The position numbers and the translations under genes are program-made. Positions 15,301-23,470 of a stretch of DNA of 64,000 bases are shown here, piece after piece. The DNA is from JANXUC01 sp043782485 (GTDB lineage: Bacteria; Acidobacteriota; Terriglobia; Terriglobales; Acidobacteriaceae): positions 1 through 64,000 of the forward strand of contig JAYWAL010000116.1 in the NCBI GenBank assembly GCA_043782485.1. Reading direction: 5' to 3'. The number at the start of each line of letters is the position of its first letter. Within the stretch, counting starts at the first letter, position 1. Below the pieces are notes generated by a model. It was not told the origin of the DNA. It did no database searches and worked only from the letters and a program-made list of their open reading frames with translations.

Positions 15301-17277
15301 TTACTCGTCTTCCTCCCGCAACTTCGCCAAGACCCCAATATCCTCCAGCGTAGTCGTATCCCCCTTCACTTCCCCGCCCCCAGCCAACTCCCGCAGCAAC
15401 CGCCGCATGATCTTCCCGCTGCGTGTCTTCGGTAGCATATCGGCAAACCGAATTTCGTCCGGACGCGCCAGCGCACCAATCTCCCTGGTCACCCATTTTT
15501 TTAACTCGTCTTTCAATTCCGGCGTCGCCTCGCGGCCTTTTTCCAGCGTCACGAACGCGCAAATCGACTGGCCCTTAATCTCATCCGCTCGCCCAACCAC
15601 CGCCGCTTCCGCCACAGCCTCATGCGCCACCAACGCCGACTCCACTTCCATCGTGCTCAGCCGGTGCCCGCTCACGTTGATCACATCATCCACCCGGCCC
15701 ATAATCCAGTAGTAGCCTTCGGAATCTTTGCGAGCGCCATCGCCAGTAAAATACGCCCCAGGGATTTGCGACCAATACTGCCGCACATACCGGTCCGGGT
15801 CGCCGTAAATCGTTCGCAGCATTCCCGGCCACGGCTTCTTGATGATCAAGTAACCGCCGCCGCCATCCGGCACCGGCTGGCCATCCAGCGTTACGATTTC
15901 CGGAACAACTCCGGGAATCGGTTTGGTCGCCGACCCCGGCTTGGTCGCAATCGCCCCCGGAATCGGCGAGATCATAATGTGCCCTGTCTCCGTTTGCCAC
16001 CAGGTATCGACGATCGGACAACGGTTGTGGCCAATCACTTCGCGATACCACATCCAGGCTTCAGGATTGATCGGCTCGCCCACCGAACCCAGCAGCCGCA
16101 AACTGGTCAGCCGATGCTTCTTCGGCCACTCATTGCCCCATTTAATAAACGTGCGAATCGCCGTCGGCGCGGTGTAAAAAATGTTCACCTGATGCTTGTC
16201 AATCATCCGCCAGAAGCGGTCCGGCTCCGGAAAATTCGGCGCGCCTTCGTATAGCACAGTCGTAGCGCCATTTTGCAGCGGCCCATAGACAATGTAGCTA
16301 TGCCCCGTGACCCAGCCAATATCGGCCGTACACCAGTAGGTGTCTTCTTCTTTTAGATCAAACACCCACTTCGTCGTGATGTAGGTCGCCACCGAATAGC
16401 CTCCAGTGGTGTGAACCACGCCCTTGGGCTTTCCCGTGGTCCCCGATGTATAGAGGATGTACAGAGGATGTTCGGAATCGAGCGGCTCGGCGGGGCAAAC
16501 ATCCGACGCTGTTTCCATCAGCTCATGCCACCAGTGGTCGCGACCAGCGGTCATGTTGATCGCCGTACCCGTGCGCTGATACACAATCACGTTCTTCACC
16601 GAGGGACAGGTCTTCAACGCCTCTTCCACCGCGGGAAACAATTTCACTTCGCTCCCTCGCCGATACGACCCATCCTGAGAAATTACCGCAACGGCCTGCG
16701 AGTCGTGAATCCGATCCACCAGCGCGTTCGCAGAAAACCCGCCGAACACCACCGAATGAGGCGCTCCAATCCGCGCACACGCGAGCATGGCAATCGCCAG
16801 CTCCGGAGCCATGCCCATATAAATCGCCACCCGGTCGCCTTTCTCGATCCCGCGTGACTTCAGCACATTGGCAAACTTCTGCACTTCACGGTGGAGCTGC
16901 TGGTAGGTCAGCGTGCGTACTTCCCCCGGCTCACCCTCCCAGACGATCGCAGCCTTATTTTTGCGCGGTCCCTGAACATGCCGGTCCAGGCAGTTGTAGG
17001 AAAGGTTCAGCTGGCCTCCAGCGAACCACTTCGCCCATGGCGCATGCCATTCCAGCACACGGTCCCACTTCTTGAACCAGTGCAGCTCACTGGCAATCCC
17101 CGCCCAAAACTGCTCTGGCTGCTCCACCGATTCCCGGTAGATGCGCTCATATTCCGCTAAGCTGCCAATGTGGGCTGCGGCGCTGAATTCCGCCGAGGGT
17201 TCGAACTTCCGCTGCTCGTTCAGAATGGATTCAATGCCAGTGGACTGGCTGTCGTTTTCGCGCGATTCAGATGACAT
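15301..17277 (-). CDS. acs: Acetyl-CoA synthetase (AMP-forming)
   Basis: The 658-residue protein matches Acs over its full length. It has the N-terminal cap (YERIYRESVEQPEQFWAG), the P-loop-like YTSGTTGKPKGVVHTTGGY, the acetate pocket motif DTWWQTETGHIMISP, the hinge region GRVDDVINVSGHRLSTMEVE and the C-terminal LPKTRSGKIMRRLLREL. Its catalytic Lys is the residue that is acetylated to control activity in other bacteria. It activates acetate to acetyl-CoA with ATP. It stands alone, converging with the three-repeat gene and diverging from the ytxH-like gene. No acetate permease or acetyltransferase regulator is adjacent. The start ATG is supported by length; the ribosome site is weak. Confidence 0.95.
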   Translation of the reverse strand: MSSESRENDSQSTGIESILNEQRKFEPSAEFSAAAHIGSLAEYERIYRESVEQPEQFWAGIASELHWFKKWDRVLEWHAPWAKWFAGGQLNLSYNCLDRHVQGPRKNKAAIVWEGEPGEVRTLTYQQLHREVQKFANVLKSRGIEKGDRVAIYMGMAPELAIAMLACARIGAPHSVVFGGFSANALVDRIHDSQAVAVISQDGSYRRGSEVKLFPAVEEALKTCPSVKNVIVYQRTGTAINMTAGRDHWWHELMETASDVCPAEPLDSEHPLYILYTSGTTGKPKGVVHTTGGYSVATYITTKWVFDLKEEDTYWCTADIGWVTGHSYIVYGPLQNGATTVLYEGAPNFPEPDRFWRMIDKHQVNIFYTAPTAIRTFIKWGNEWPKKHRLTSLRLLGSVGEPINPEAWMWYREVIGHNRCPIVDTWWQTETGHIMISPIPGAIATKPGSATKPIPGVVPEIVTLDGQPVPDGGGGYLIIKKPWPGMLRTIYGDPDRYVRQYWSQIPGAYFTGDGARKDSEGYYWIMGRVDDVINVSGHRLSTMEVESALVAHEAVAEAAVVGRADEIKGQSICAFVTLEKGREATPELKDELKKWVTREIGALARPDEIRFADMLPKTRSGKIMRRLLRELAGGGEVKGDTTTLEDIGVLAKLREEDE

Positions 17278-17461
17278 GGTTCTCCGATTCTTTGCCTCTT
17301 CCAGCCAACTTCCCTGCCAAGTTCACCACTATAAACGATGCCCCAAGCTAGGCCCCAAGCTCGGCACAGCAGCTCAGGTTTTTCTGTCGGTCGGCCAACC
17401 GATCAGGAAGTCACGCGAATTTTTCCTCGTTTCCGCGACGTACTTACGCAACCCACGCCGT

Positions 17462-17490
17462 TTGTATTTCATCTATCTGAGTGCTACCAT
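17462..17490 (+). promoter_or_regulatory. Promoter of the YtxH-like gene
   Basis: TTGTAT (17462-17467), a 17-nt spacer and TACCAT (17485-17490) with an upstream TG (17482-17483) make a plausible sigma-70-type promoter. Transcription would start near 17497, giving a leader of about 37 nt before ATG 17534. Confidence 0.55.
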
Positions 17491-17533
17491 CGCGGTGAGA
17501 AACCGTAGCGAAATCATTGGAGTGGAGGCCTTT

Positions 17534-17836
17534 ATGGCAGACAATAGCGGCACTGGTTTGGTGTGGTTTTTGGCGGGATTGGGGATTGGCGCGGCAGCGG
17601 GAATTCTTTATGCCCCTCGCTCTGGAGCGGAGACACGAGATGCCTTGCGCGCCCAGGCGGAAGAAGGCGCGGAGCGCGCTAAAACGCACGCGCGTCGCGC
17701 ACGCGAGACGGCTGGCGACTGGATTGATCGTGGTCGCGACACCGTCAGCGAACACAAAGAAAATTTCCGTGCTGCCTACGAAGCGGGCCGTCAAGCCTAC
17801 CGCGAGAAGACGGACGCCCCTGTTGAGAACATATAG
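17534..17836 (+). CDS. YtxH-domain small membrane-anchored protein
   Basis: A 100-residue protein with one Gly-rich membrane helix (WFLAGLGIGAAAGILYAP) followed by SGAETRDALRAQAEEGAERAKTHARRARETAGDWIDRGRD, an amphipathic, highly charged helical tail. This is the YtxH layout (Pfam YtxH): GLG.GA.AG.L.AP.SG.E.R. Family members are often linked to general stress, but their biochemical role is unknown. ATG 17534 has GGAG 7 nt upstream. The open frame reaches back to 17141, but that part overlaps the start of acs on the other strand and lacks a ribosome site. The next gene also encodes a membrane-anchored coiled-coil protein. Confidence 0.82.
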   Translation: MADNSGTGLVWFLAGLGIGAAAGILYAPRSGAETRDALRAQAEEGAERAKTHARRARETAGDWIDRGRDTVSEHKENFRAAYEAGRQAYREKTDAPVENI

Positions 17837-17889
17837 AAGCCGAGACCGTATAGAAGTCGAAAACGTATTGTGCTTTAGGTTTTTCGGAG

Positions 17890-17913
17890 GCGCAGGGCTC
17901 TCGGGTCCTGCGC
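17890..17913. terminator. Hairpin after the YtxH-like gene (possible terminator)
   Basis: GCGCAGG (17890-17896) and CCTGCGC (17907-17913) form a perfect 7-bp stem with a 10-nt loop, 54 nt after the stop at 17836. The downstream sequence is only mildly T-rich, so termination would be weak. Confidence 0.4.
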
Positions 17914-17992
17914 TTAGCCTTTCGCGTGAATAGGGCCGCACGTGTTTCCATTTTGCTTCTCTTGTAACTAGCTCTCTCTGGTGTCTAGATCT

Positions 17993-18499
17993 ATGGACAA
18001 ACTCAATCTCTTCATCGCTGTTACTTCCGCCGCCGTGGTTCTCCAGATGTTAATTCTCGGCGGCATGTTTTTCACGATGCGCAAGACCAGCGCCCGCATG
18101 GAAGCCCTGGCCGTGGATGTCCGCGCCAAGGCTCTCCCGGCGATTGAGCAAGCCCACGCCATGCTGGCCGAGGTTCGCCCGCAGGTCAATGACATCCTGG
18201 CCAACATCAGCCATTCCTCAACGATGGTCCGTGGCCACGTCACGCGCCTGGATGCCACCGTCAACGATGCCCTCGACCGCACCCGTCTCCAAGTCATCCG
18301 GGCCGACGAACTCATTAGCCGCACTCTCGACAAGGTCGAAGACACCACCGAGGCCGTCCAGAATTCGGTCATGTCCCCGGTCCGTCAGTTTTCCGGCATC
18401 ATGCACGGACTCTCTACCGGACTAAGCTTCCTCCTAGGTGCCCGCCAGCGCAATGGCCGCGAAAACGTCGGCGTGCCCCGGGACGAGATGTTCATCTGA
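17993..18499 (+). CDS. DUF948-like membrane-anchored coiled-coil protein
   Basis: A 168-residue protein with one N-terminal membrane helix (LFIAVTSAAVVLQMLILGGMFF). A long helical domain (about 25-150) follows, with repeated Asp/Val/Leu heptads such as LPAIEQAHAMLAEVRPQVNDILANI and VIRADELISRTLDKVEDTTEAV. This resembles DUF948 proteins, which often follow ytxH-type genes. Its tail ends DEMFI because a 16-bp tandem duplication places TGA at 18497. Without the duplication the frame would run on for some 40 codons. ATG 17993 is preferred to GTG 17981; neither has a strong ribosome site. Likely cell-envelope role, not known in detail. Confidence 0.7.
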   Translation: MDKLNLFIAVTSAAVVLQMLILGGMFFTMRKTSARMEALAVDVRAKALPAIEQAHAMLAEVRPQVNDILANISHSSTMVRGHVTRLDATVNDALDRTRLQVIRADELISRTLDKVEDTTEAVQNSVMSPVRQFSGIMHGLSTGLSFLLGARQRNGRENVGVPRDEMFI

Positions 18500-18527
18500 C
18501 GAGATGTTCATCTCGAGATCTTCATCT
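18482..18527. repeat. 16-bp tandem duplication across a stop codon
   Basis: GACGAGATGTTCATCT occurs at 18482-18497 and again at 18498-18513, followed by a decayed third copy (CGAGATCTTCATCT, 18514-18527). The first/second junction forms the TGA stop of the DUF948-like gene. Confidence 0.8.
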
Positions 18528-18584
18528 GAAGATCCAAGGCGAACTGAGAGCGAATCACTAGAGCGTGTTTCATCAACGCCTCGT

Positions 18585-18620
18585 ATCAGGGCCCGGCTTC
18601 TCATCAGGGCTTGGCTTCTC
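18585..18620. repeat. 18-bp direct tandem repeat
   Basis: ATCAGGGCCCGGCTTCTC (18585-18602) is followed directly by ATCAGGGCTTGGCTTCTC (18603-18620), with two differences. It is probably slippage or local duplication. Confidence 0.75.
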
Positions 18621-18773
18621 AGCCTGCTTTAGAAATGTTCTGGCGCCTCGACCGCGTGAAAAGTGCCATGTTGGAACTCCGGGTGCCCCGTCCTTGCCGC
18701 TTTCCTCAGCGACCGGGCGGGGGGTTACCCGGAAGACATGGGAATACATAATCACCGGTCACGGCATGAGCAG

Positions 18774-18896
18774 CAGCTTTTGGGCGGCGCAGCAAGTCAG
18801 AGACTGCGTGAGAACTCCTTGCGGAATGCCAGACACGGTAGCGCCGGGCTTCAGCCCGGTGACACATGCCCTAAAAATTGAGGGGCTTTAGCCCCG
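18774..18896 (-). repeat. Interspersed repeat, copy A
   Basis: Read on the minus strand this copy matches copy B (25394-25514) almost throughout. The shared order is GGGGCTAAAGCC, an AT-rich link, a tGTGTCAC stretch, CGGGGCTGAA-type palindrome, GCTACCGyGTCTGGC, GCAAGGAGTTCT, GCAGTCTCTGA and GCCGyCCAAAAGC. It contains the perfect hairpin CCGGGCT/AGCCCGG (18844-18859) and the hairpin GGGGCT/AGCCCC (18882-18895). The two copies are in opposite orientation. Confidence 0.8.
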
Positions 18897-19117
18897 GAGG
18901 TAAGGGGTTGATCCGGTCAAGAGGAAGACATTTTCCCGAACGTAGAAATTGGGAAGCGCCGACACCGGTAAAATACCCCTTTATTGGTCCCGAAATCACC
19001 GAAATTGATCCCGATTAAAGACCGTCCTTGCCCGGTGAACCTTGCCCAAATTTGCCATTGCTTGCCGCTCAACTTCCCGCCCAATAAAATACTAAAGAAA
19101 GCCACCCAAGTCCGTTC

Positions 19118-19126
19118 TGCTATCCT
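19118..19126 (+). promoter_or_regulatory. Extended -10 promoter of aguBA
   Basis: TG-C-TATCCT at 19118-19126 resembles the TGCTATAMT elements found elsewhere in this window. The start would be near 19133, about 24 nt before the TTG start of aguB. No -35 is recognised. Confidence 0.45.
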
Positions 19127-19156
19127 GAATCGATTTTCCACTGTAGAGGTCTGCCG

Positions 19157-20059
19157 TTGCCGCCCCAAAAATTCCGCGTCGGACTGATTCAAATGTCCTG
19201 CACGCCCAACCCGGAACAAAACATGGACGCGGCCGTTGCGCACGTCCGCGAAGCCGCTCAACAAGGCGCGCAAGTCATCTGCCTCCCGGAATTGTTCCAA
19301 ACGCAATACTTCTGCCAGCGCGAAGACCTGAACCTTTTCGACCTCGCCGAACCCATCCCCGGCCCTGCGACCGAACGCCTCAGCGCGGTGGCTCGCGAGT
19401 TGAAAGTCGCGCTCGTTGCTTCCCTGTTTGAAAAGCGCGCCCCCGGCGTCTTCCACAACACGGCCGCCATCTTCGATGCCGACGGCACGCTTCGCGGTAA
19501 ATACCGCAAGATGCACATCCCCGACGATCCGCTCTACTACGAAAAATATTATTTCACTCCCGGAGACCTCGGCTACCAAGCCTTCGACACCGAGCCGGGA
19601 CGCATCGGCACGCTGGTCTGCTGGGATCAGTGGTATCCGGAAGGCGCGCGCATTACCGCATTAATGGGCGCTAACGTGCTCTTTTACCCCACAGCCATCG
19701 GCTGGCACCCTGCCGAGAAGGCCGAGTTCGGCCACGCTCAGCACGACGCTTGGCGCACCATCCAGCGCTCCCATGCCATCGCCAATGGCGTCTACGTGGG
19801 CGTAGTCAACCGCGTGGGCAAGGAAAACGGCGACGTTCGCGGCAATGCTGCATCCGGCCCAGGTCTGGAATTCTGGGGAGGCTCGTTCCTCTGCGATCCC
19901 TTCGGCGTCGTCATCGCCGAGGCCTCGCACGACAAGGAAGAAATTCTCATTGGCGAAATCGACCTGGCCCGCATCGAAGACGTGCGCCGCAACTGGCCCT
20001 TCCTGCGCGACCGCCGTATTGACACCTACGCGCCCATCACCAGCCGCTTCATCGACTAA
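19157..20059 (+). CDS. aguB: N-carbamoylputrescine amidase
   Basis: The 300-residue nitrilase-superfamily protein carries the catalytic triad: Glu in CLPELFQTQYF, Lys in GKYRKMHIPDDP and Cys in TLVCWDQWYPEGAR. YYEKYYFTPGDLGY is characteristic of carbamoylputrescine amidases. The enzyme converts N-carbamoylputrescine to putrescine, CO2 and ammonia. The start is TTG 19157 (Leu-Pro-Pro-Gln), with GAGG about 8 nt upstream; no ATG exists before the conserved GLIQMS strand. aguA follows 15 nt later. The pair completes the route from agmatine to putrescine; the arginine decarboxylase making agmatine is not in the window. Confidence 0.92.
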   Translation: MPPQKFRVGLIQMSCTPNPEQNMDAAVAHVREAAQQGAQVICLPELFQTQYFCQREDLNLFDLAEPIPGPATERLSAVARELKVALVASLFEKRAPGVFHNTAAIFDADGTLRGKYRKMHIPDDPLYYEKYYFTPGDLGYQAFDTEPGRIGTLVCWDQWYPEGARITALMGANVLFYPTAIGWHPAEKAEFGHAQHDAWRTIQRSHAIANGVYVGVVNRVGKENGDVRGNAASGPGLEFWGGSFLCDPFGVVIAEASHDKEEILIGEIDLARIEDVRRNWPFLRDRRIDTYAPITSRFID

Positions 20060-20074
20060 TCGCAAACGAAAACC

Positions 20075-21151
20075 ATGCCTACCAAACCGCAATATCGCAT
20101 GCCCGCCGAGTGGGAGCCGCACGCCGCCACCTGGCTGGCCTGGCCGCATTTCCGCGGCGACTGGCCCGGTAAATTTGAGCCAATTCCATGGGTTTATGCC
20201 GAGATGATTCGCAACCTCCTGCCCCACGAGCGCGTGGAACTCGTGGTTCCTGACGCGGCCACGGAGGCCAAAGCTCGCAAGGTTCTTGACCGAGCCGGGG
20301 CGCTCTCGCCCAACCTGCGTTTCCATCGCTGCCAAACCGACCGCATCTGGACGCGCGATTCAGGCTGCATTTATGTCGAGGAAACAAGCAAAGAGGAGGC
20401 TGGCAAAAAAGAAACTGGCAAACTTCGCGCCTTGGACTTTCGCTTCAATGCCTGGGCCAAATATTCGAATTATGCTCGCGATGCGAAGCTAGGCGCATTC
20501 ATGGCGAAGAAGTCCAAAGCGCCAGCCATCCGTCCCAAGCACGGCAAACATCAAGTAACGCTTGAAGGTGGATCCATTGACGTCAATGGCCAAGGCATCC
20601 TCCTGACCACCGAAGAATGTCTCCTGAGCAAGGTTCAGGAACGCAACCCCGGTTTCACCCGTGCCGACTACGACAGAATGTTCGCCGAGTATATGGGAAT
20701 CGACAAGGTGATCTGGCTCGGCAACGGCATTACTGGCGATGACACTCACGGCCACGTCGACGACCTCAGCCGCTTCGTCGCTCCAAGCACCATCCTAACC
20801 ATGGTCGAGCCAAAGAAGTCCGACGCCAATCACGAAGTCCTGGCCGATAATCTCGCGCGCCTTCGCGCCGCCACCGACCAGCACGGCAAGAAGTTCCAAA
20901 TCGTCGAACTGCCCATGCCCCGCACCCTCACCTTTGAAGGCCGACGCCTTCCCGCCAGCTACGGCAATTTCTATATCGCGAACGGAATCGTTCTTGCGCC
21001 GGTCTTCAACGACCCCAACGACCGCATCGCCCTCAACACACTCGCCGAGCTGTTTCCCACGCGCGAAGTCATCCCCATCTATAGCGGAGACTTTATTTGG
21101 GGCCTGGGCGCCATGCACTGCATGACACAGCAACAACCGGCCCTAAAATAA
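20075..21151 (+). CDS. aguA: Agmatine deiminase
   Basis: A 358-residue peptidyl-arginine-deiminase-fold enzyme. It carries MPAEWEPHAATWLAWPH at the N-terminus, then TRDSGCIYV, LEGGSIDVNG and the Asp/His motif GDDTHGHVDD. The nucleophilic Cys lies near the C-terminus in GLGAMHCMTQQQP. All catalytic elements are present. It hydrolyses agmatine to N-carbamoylputrescine and ammonia, the substrate of the preceding AguB. A charged insertion of about 18 residues (TSKEEAGKKETGK) lies in a surface loop near residue 110, which is longer than in most relatives. The 15-nt spacing shows cotranscription with aguB. Confidence 0.93.
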   Translation: MPTKPQYRMPAEWEPHAATWLAWPHFRGDWPGKFEPIPWVYAEMIRNLLPHERVELVVPDAATEAKARKVLDRAGALSPNLRFHRCQTDRIWTRDSGCIYVEETSKEEAGKKETGKLRALDFRFNAWAKYSNYARDAKLGAFMAKKSKAPAIRPKHGKHQVTLEGGSIDVNGQGILLTTEECLLSKVQERNPGFTRADYDRMFAEYMGIDKVIWLGNGITGDDTHGHVDDLSRFVAPSTILTMVEPKKSDANHEVLADNLARLRAATDQHGKKFQIVELPMPRTLTFEGRRLPASYGNFYIANGIVLAPVFNDPNDRIALNTLAELFPTREVIPIYSGDFIWGLGAMHCMTQQQPALK

Positions 21152-21194
21152 CTTCTTTACTAATAACCACAAAGTACCGTGACTAAGAAGTAAT

Positions 21195-21653
21195 ATGACC
21201 GACGAACTTTACATGGAAGAGGCCCTCCGCTCCGCGCAACGGGCGCTCGAAGCCGGGGAGGTTCCCATCGGCGCCATCGTCGTCCACCAGAACCAAATTA
21301 TCGCCCGCGCCCACAACCGCAGCATCGCAGAAAACGACCCCACAGCCCACGCCGAAATCCTGGCGCTCCGCCAAGCCGGCGCCTTCCTCGGCAATTACCG
21401 CCTAAGCGACTGCACCCTGTTTGTTACAATAGAGCCGTGTTCGATGTGTGCTGGAGCGATAATTCACGCTAGGCTCCAGCGTGTGGTGTACGGTGCCAAG
21501 GACCCCAAGACCGGCGCTGACGGCTCCGTATTGCAGGTGCTGAACCACCCAGGCCTGAACCATCGCATCGAAGTACAAGAGGGCGTTCTTGCCGGTCGTT
21601 GTGCGGAGCTGTTGCAAACCTTCTTCCGCCAGCGCCGCTCAGAAGCTCCCTAG
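21195..21653 (+). CDS. tadA: tRNA-specific adenosine deaminase
   Basis: The 152-residue cytidine-deaminase-fold protein has the zinc/catalytic motifs HAE (TAHAEILAL) and PCxxC (EPCSMCAGAI), and the TadA signature VVYGAKDPKTGADGS. It converts A34 of tRNA-Arg(ACG) to inosine. Length and motifs are typical. The gene follows aguA by 43 nt and its stop lies only 10 nt before tRNA-Ser, which has no promoter of its own that I can see and may be processed from the tadA transcript. Confidence 0.95.
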   Translation: MTDELYMEEALRSAQRALEAGEVPIGAIVVHQNQIIARAHNRSIAENDPTAHAEILALRQAGAFLGNYRLSDCTLFVTIEPCSMCAGAIIHARLQRVVYGAKDPKTGADGSVLQVLNHPGLNHRIEVQEGVLAGRCAELLQTFFRQRRSEAP

Positions 21654-21663
21654 TTGGCACCGC

Positions 21664-21753
21664 GGAGAGGTGCGTGAGTGGTTGAAACGATCCGCCTCGA
21701 AAGCGGACATACCTTAACGGGTATCGTGGGTTCAAATCCCACCCTCTCCGCCA
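21664..21753 (+). tRNA. tRNA-Ser (anticodon CGA)
   Basis: A 90-nt class II tRNA. The acceptor stem GGAGAGG pairs with CCTCTCC, the discriminator is G and CCA is encoded. The anticodon stem TCCGC/GCGGA closes the loop CTCGAAA, giving CGA. The long variable arm (ATACC...GGTAT) is typical of serine tRNAs. It starts 11 nt after tadA. Confidence 0.97.
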
Positions 21754-21792
21754 GAATTTTCAGGATGGTGCGTGCCAAATATGCGAGCGGTG

Positions 21793-22365
21793 ATGAAGTT
21801 GAAGTTCGTTTTTGCCCTGCTCCCGGTTCTCATCGCAAGCTCAACTTTTGCTGCGGAGCGAGCCATCAATCCTGCCGCTAGCACCCTCAGCGTCAAAGTC
21901 TGGAAGACTGGGCTGTTCTCTGCCTTTGCTCATAATCACGACATTTCGGCGCCTATCACATCTGGTGCGGTGAACGATGGAGACAATGCCAGCGTTCAGT
22001 TCCGAGTGAACGCGCGAGCCATGAAGGTGCTGGATCCGGAGGCTTCCGCCAGTACGCGGGCTGAGGTGGAGCACAACATGCTCTCGACGGAGGTTCTGGA
22101 TACGCAACAGTATCCGGAAATTGCTTTTGCGAGCGACAGTGTGCGCGCGGGCAAAGACGGGGGTTTCCTGGTTTCGGGAACGTTGACGTTGCATGGGCAA
22201 AAGCATCCGGTGCAAGTGAGCGTCAAAGCCGTTGGTCCCGGGAAGTACCAGGGTGCCACCAAGCTGAAGCAGACCGCCTTCGGCATCCAGCCCATCAGCA
22301 TCGGCGGTGGCGCGATCAAGGTGAAGGACGAAGTCGACATTGCGTTCACGATTGTTCTTCAGTAG
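21793..22365 (+). CDS. YceI-family exported lipid-binding-type protein
   Basis: The 190-residue protein starts with a signal peptide (MKLKFVFALLPVLIASSTFA, cleavage after Ala-Ala or Phe-Ala). The YceI lipocalin-like barrel follows: TLSVKVWKTGLFSAFAHNHDI, then LDTQQYPEIAFAS and GTLTLHGQKHPVQVSVK. The last two are hallmarks of the family. Relatives bind isoprenoid lipids in the periplasm. The frame also opens upstream at GTG 21772 and ATG 21781; ATG 21793 is chosen because the signal peptide begins there. It is transcribed in the same direction as the tRNA but probably separately. Confidence 0.85.
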   Translation: MKLKFVFALLPVLIASSTFAAERAINPAASTLSVKVWKTGLFSAFAHNHDISAPITSGAVNDGDNASVQFRVNARAMKVLDPEASASTRAEVEHNMLSTEVLDTQQYPEIAFASDSVRAGKDGGFLVSGTLTLHGQKHPVQVSVKAVGPGKYQGATKLKQTAFGIQPISIGGGAIKVKDEVDIAFTIVLQ

Positions 22366-22488
22366 TTCGCGCGGCTAACCATCTTGATGCTCATGCGATT
22401 TCATGTTGACGAGGTTTTTTCGTAAGCGGAAAATCAAGTCTGGGACTGGTCTCATCTGTAGTTCGCGACTCGGTAAGGCCCGCCCTCA

Positions 22489-22767
22489 GTGCTAAAGCCC
22501 CAAGTTTTTATGGCTTGTGCGTCACGACTGAGGCCCGTGTGAGACTTAAATTTCTTAAATCGCCGCGCCTGAAGGCGACTGAAAATACGGCATTTACGGC
22601 CCGGCTGTAGCCGTGCCCGGGTAAAAAGCTTACTTTCACTCCGGACTGCTAGAGTGGATGCTGAGAAAGTTGTTTTTGCCAGATCAACCCCTACCGCAGG
22701 GGCTGAAGCCTATCCATTACAGAGGGCTCATCGCAGCACTGAAGTGCTGCGCCGCCCAAAAGCGATG
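22489..22767 (+). repeat. Interspersed repeat, rearranged copy C
   Basis: Two parts match copies A and B: 22489-22542 (GTGCTAAAGCCCC, AT-rich link, GTGCGTCACG, GGCCCGTG) and 22691-22767 (ACCGCAGGGGCTGAAGCC, then the hairpin GCAGCACT/AGTGCTGC with a GA loop, then GCCGCCCAAAAGC). Between them lies unrelated or strongly diverged sequence with the hairpin CGCCT/AGGCG, also with a GA loop. Confidence 0.65.
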
Positions 22768-22800
22768 GTTCAATCGATTTTGTTCGCAGCCTGTAAAACC

Positions 22801-22963
22801 GTGACGTTTCAAAGATTGTTGCAGTGAGCTTGCAAAGGCTATTGATGTAAGCTCGCAGATGCTATTCCGTGAGATTTCAAAGACTGTTGCTGTGAGCTAC
22901 CGAGACTCTGCCATGACCTATCAAAGGCTGTTTTTAGAACGGTTCTAGTCGCAAAGATTCTTC
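22801..22963. repeat. Degenerate 22-23-bp tandem array upstream of the cupin gene
   Basis: Six head-to-tail units begin at 22801, 22824, 22847, 22869, 22892 and 22914, with a weaker seventh to about 22963. The consensus is GTGAGCTTTCAAAGACTGTT with three variable bases. Lengths are 23, 23, 22, 23, 22 and 23. The constant spacing is near two helical turns. The array ends 18 nt before ATG 22982. Confidence 0.7.
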
Positions 22964-22981
22964 GGCCCCGAATGGAGACGC

Positions 22982-23440
22982 ATGTCCCAAGGAAAGTTGT
23001 TGGTCCTCGCTCTAGCCCTGTCGTTATCTTGCGCAGCCCGCGCCCAGGAAGCCTTCAAAGTGGAACCTGCCCACTACAAACTGGCTTTCGAAAACGAAAG
23101 CGTGCAGGTGGTGAATGTGCATTACGGCCCGCATGAGAAGTCGAATCTGCACTCCCATCCCGGAGGCGTGGTCGTGACGCTGACGGCCGGGCATCTGCGC
23201 TTTACCGACGAGCATGGCAAAGTGCGAGAGACGCATTCCCTGGCCGGAGAGGCGCGCTGGTTTCCGCCCTTCAAACACAGTGTGCAGAATCTCGAGGCCA
23301 CGCCCTACAACGCCATCTACATCGGCGTTAAAACCGACCAAAAAAGCGGCAGCCACAGCAACGAAGATAAGAATGCCGGTCTGGTGACCGACCCGAAAGT
23401 CCTTGCGCTAGTGGCGGAGGCGCTGGCCAAAGCCAAGTAA
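22982..23440 (+). CDS. Exported small cupin-domain protein
   Basis: A 152-residue protein with a signal peptide (about 1-21, ending CAARAQ) and a single cupin barrel (about 30-120). Its first motif is NLHSHPGGVVVTLTAGHLRF with metal-type His residues, and its second motif is FPPFKHSVQNL. Small exported cupins of this form may bind metal or a small ligand; no enzyme activity can be assigned. GGAG lies shortly before the ATG. The tandem array at 22801-22963 immediately precedes it and could regulate it. Gluconokinase follows after 30 nt. Confidence 0.8.
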   Translation: MSQGKLLVLALALSLSCAARAQEAFKVEPAHYKLAFENESVQVVNVHYGPHEKSNLHSHPGGVVVTLTAGHLRFTDEHGKVRETHSLAGEARWFPPFKHSVQNLEATPYNAIYIGVKTDQKSGSHSNEDKNAGLVTDPKVLALVAEALAKAK

Positions 23441-23470
23441 CAGATTCGTCGAAGTGCCGGAGATCAGTCT

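Larger units (their letters stand above)
18500..19156. other. Intergenic region of about 650 nt without a credible gene
   Basis: It holds the tail of the 16-bp duplication, an 18-bp tandem repeat (18585-18620), one copy of the interspersed repeat (18774-18896) and the aguB promoter near 19118. Short open frames here lack ribosome sites and protein-like composition. Confidence 0.6.
22366..22981. other. Repeat-rich intergenic region of about 615 nt, no gene
   Basis: No reading frame here looks like a protein. It contains several palindromes with CTGAAG cores (22566-22577, 22733-22750), two modules of the interspersed repeat and a degenerate 22-23-bp tandem array that runs up to the cupin gene. 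Confidence 0.65.

Noticed and set aside
17141..17533. N-terminal extension of the YtxH-like gene
   Set aside because: It overlaps the 5' end of acs on the other strand and covers a good promoter; ATG 17534 has a ribosome site.
18565..18891. A 108-codon frame in the gap after the DUF948-like gene
   Set aside because: It runs through a tandem repeat and repeat copy A; the translation is rich in Pro, Gly and Arg with no ribosome site.
21653..21664. Functional link between tadA and the adjacent tRNA-Ser
   Set aside because: TadA modifies tRNA-Arg(ACG), not this serine tRNA, so closeness is better explained by cotranscription.
22801..22963. CRISPR array
   Set aside because: The units are 22-23 bp, degenerate and directly adjacent with no unique spacers, and there are no cas genes.
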